Origin: Costus lasius
Taxonomy: Eukaryota > Streptophyta > Magnoliopsida > Zingiberales > Costaceae
Reading direction: 5' to 3'
Length of the DNA: 64,000 nucleotides
NCBI GenBank assembly: GCA_027563935.2
Contig: CM050449.1
Location: 46,350,507 to 46,414,506 of the forward strand
Position 1 is the first letter of the stretch; every line of letters starts with the position of its first letter. A model generated the notes under the pieces. The model was not told where the DNA came from. It saw nothing but the letters and a program-made list of their open reading frames with translations, and searched no databases. A program made the translations under genes and the position numbers. Shown piece by piece: positions 62,949 through 64,000 of the stretch.

Positions 62949-64000
62949 CTAATGGTTGAGAAATCTCAAACCCATATTATTACAGTGCTTCTCATGCTTC
63001 TACTGCGCCAGAGGCTTTGTAAGCGGGTCAGCTAGATTGTCATCTGTATGAACCTTGCAGACTTTGATCTCGCCACGATCAATGATCTCCCGGATCAAGT
63101 GAAACCTTCTCTGTATGTGCTTGGACTTCTGGTGCGACCGTGGTTCCTTTGCTTGTGCTATAGCTCTAGTGTTATCACAGAAGATAACCAAAGGATCTGC
63201 ACTCAAAGGAACAACACCAAGTTCCTGAACGAACTTACGAATCCACACTGCCTCCTTGGATGCTTCTGAGGCTGCAACATACTCGGCTTCTGTTGTGGAA
63301 TCAGCAACAATTGACTGTTTGAAACTTTTCCACACCACTGCTCCTCCATTCAAGCTAAAAACATAGCCTGATTGCGATCGGAAATCATCCTGGTCAGATT
63401 GGAACGAAGCGTCAGTATATCCTTCAATACTGAGTTCTTCCTGACCTCCATATATCAAGAACATATCTCTGGTCCTCCGAAGATATTTCAAAATGTTCTT
63501 GACCGCAATCCAGTGTGCCTTCCCTGGATTACTTTGGAATCGACTGGTCACGCTTAACCCGTAAGCAACGTCTGGGCGAGTACACAACATCGCATACATA
63601 ATGGACCCAATAGCCGAAGCATAAGGCGTATTGTCCATTTCATCTTTCTCAGTCTGTGTTTGTGGACACTGACTCTTTGAAAGATTCAGACCATGTCTGA
63701 CTGGAAGATATCCTCTTTTAGAATTTTCTAAATGGAATCTCTCCAGGACTTTATCGATGTAAGTACTCTAGCACAGCCCGAGAAGCCTCTTTGATCTATC
63801 TCTGTAGATCTTCACACCTAATACATAGGCTGCTTCTCCTAAATCTTTCATCTGGAAACATTTTCTTAACCATGCCTTGACGGCATGCAGTTCAGGAATA
63901 TCGTTTCCAATGATTAAGATATCATCGACGTAGAGGACTAGGAAAGTAATCACGCTCCCACTAAACCTCTTATATACACACGGGTCATCTTCATTCTTGA
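62949..64000 (-). pseudogene. Element L RT C-terminal half and RNase H (partial)
   Basis: This is one frame from the window edge down to the natural stop at 62949-62951. It begins in RT with VITFLVLYVDDILIIGND (YVDD at 63921-63932), then MKDLGEAAYVLGVKIYRDRS. An in-frame TAG at 63768-63770 replaces the Gln of LCQSTYID in H. After it come the RT end and RNase H (MDNTPYASAIGSIMYAMLCT, GYTDASFQSD, ADSTTEAEYVAASEA, FCDNTRAIAQAKE). A second TAG at 63000-63002 falls one codon after the position of the late stop in H and trims the same C-terminal tail. G to R in CDNTRAIAQ is a further change from H and G. Confidence 0.9.

Larger units (their letters stand above)
61257..64000 (-). mobile_element. Copia element L of the H family, right part outside window
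   Basis: This minus-strand Copia element is inserted into the gag of K. Its 3' LTR is 61257-62928 and its coding end is 62949-64000. The likely left target duplication is gatca (61252-61256), and its partner is off the window. LTR and protein are close to H but distinct. Confidence 0.92.

Overview
The window is a flowering-plant repeat block made of nested LTR retrotransposons. The sequence shows plant-type Ty3/Gypsy and Ty1/Copia gag-pol polyproteins, long LTRs (about 1.7-3.5 kb), and initiator-Met tRNA primer sites (TGGTATCAGAG) just inside every element whose 5' LTR junction lies in the window. No host gene, rRNA, complete tRNA gene or CRISPR array was found. The species cannot be named from this.

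Layout, left to right. A Gypsy element on the minus strand (A, 1-8396, left end outside the window) lies in the RNase H end of a plus-strand Copia element (G, 8397 to about 20.6 kb). G's 3' LTR is in turn split by a complete plus-strand Gypsy element (B, 9753-19880, target duplication gatct). An unresolved non-coding stretch (about 20.6-21.9 kb and 30.9-31.2 kb) is split by a complete Copia element (H, 21903-30878, duplication gatga). From about 31238 there is a Gypsy element with a Reina-like gag (K), which resumes at 59691. It has been split by a Copia element on the minus strand (E, 31268-59685, duplication agagg).

E carries three insertions of its own. A solo Copia LTR (I, 38204-39878, duplication caaga) sits in its leader. 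A deletion-derivative Gypsy element (C, 40577-51379, duplication gacac) and a non-autonomous LTR element (F, 52571-59083, duplication aacag/aatag) both sit in its 5' LTR. K's gag is cut at 61257 by another Copia element on the minus strand (L), which runs off the right edge. G, H, I and L belong to one Copia LTR family. A and B are related Gypsy families, and C is a more distant relative of both.

Every gag-pol frame in the window is broken: 14 in-frame stops across A, B, C, E, H and L, plus frameshifts in E, H and K and two large deletions in C. Yet LTR pairs differ by only about 0.1-2% (hand counts), so these are young insertions, and some were probably mobilised in trans. The exception is F. 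It has no reverse transcriptase or integrase, but keeps an uninterrupted 522-residue frame whose N-terminal part resembles a Gypsy retropepsin with a lost D-S/T-G motif. F, and a repeated ACGT-core module shared by the LTRs of A, B and C, are the most interesting items.
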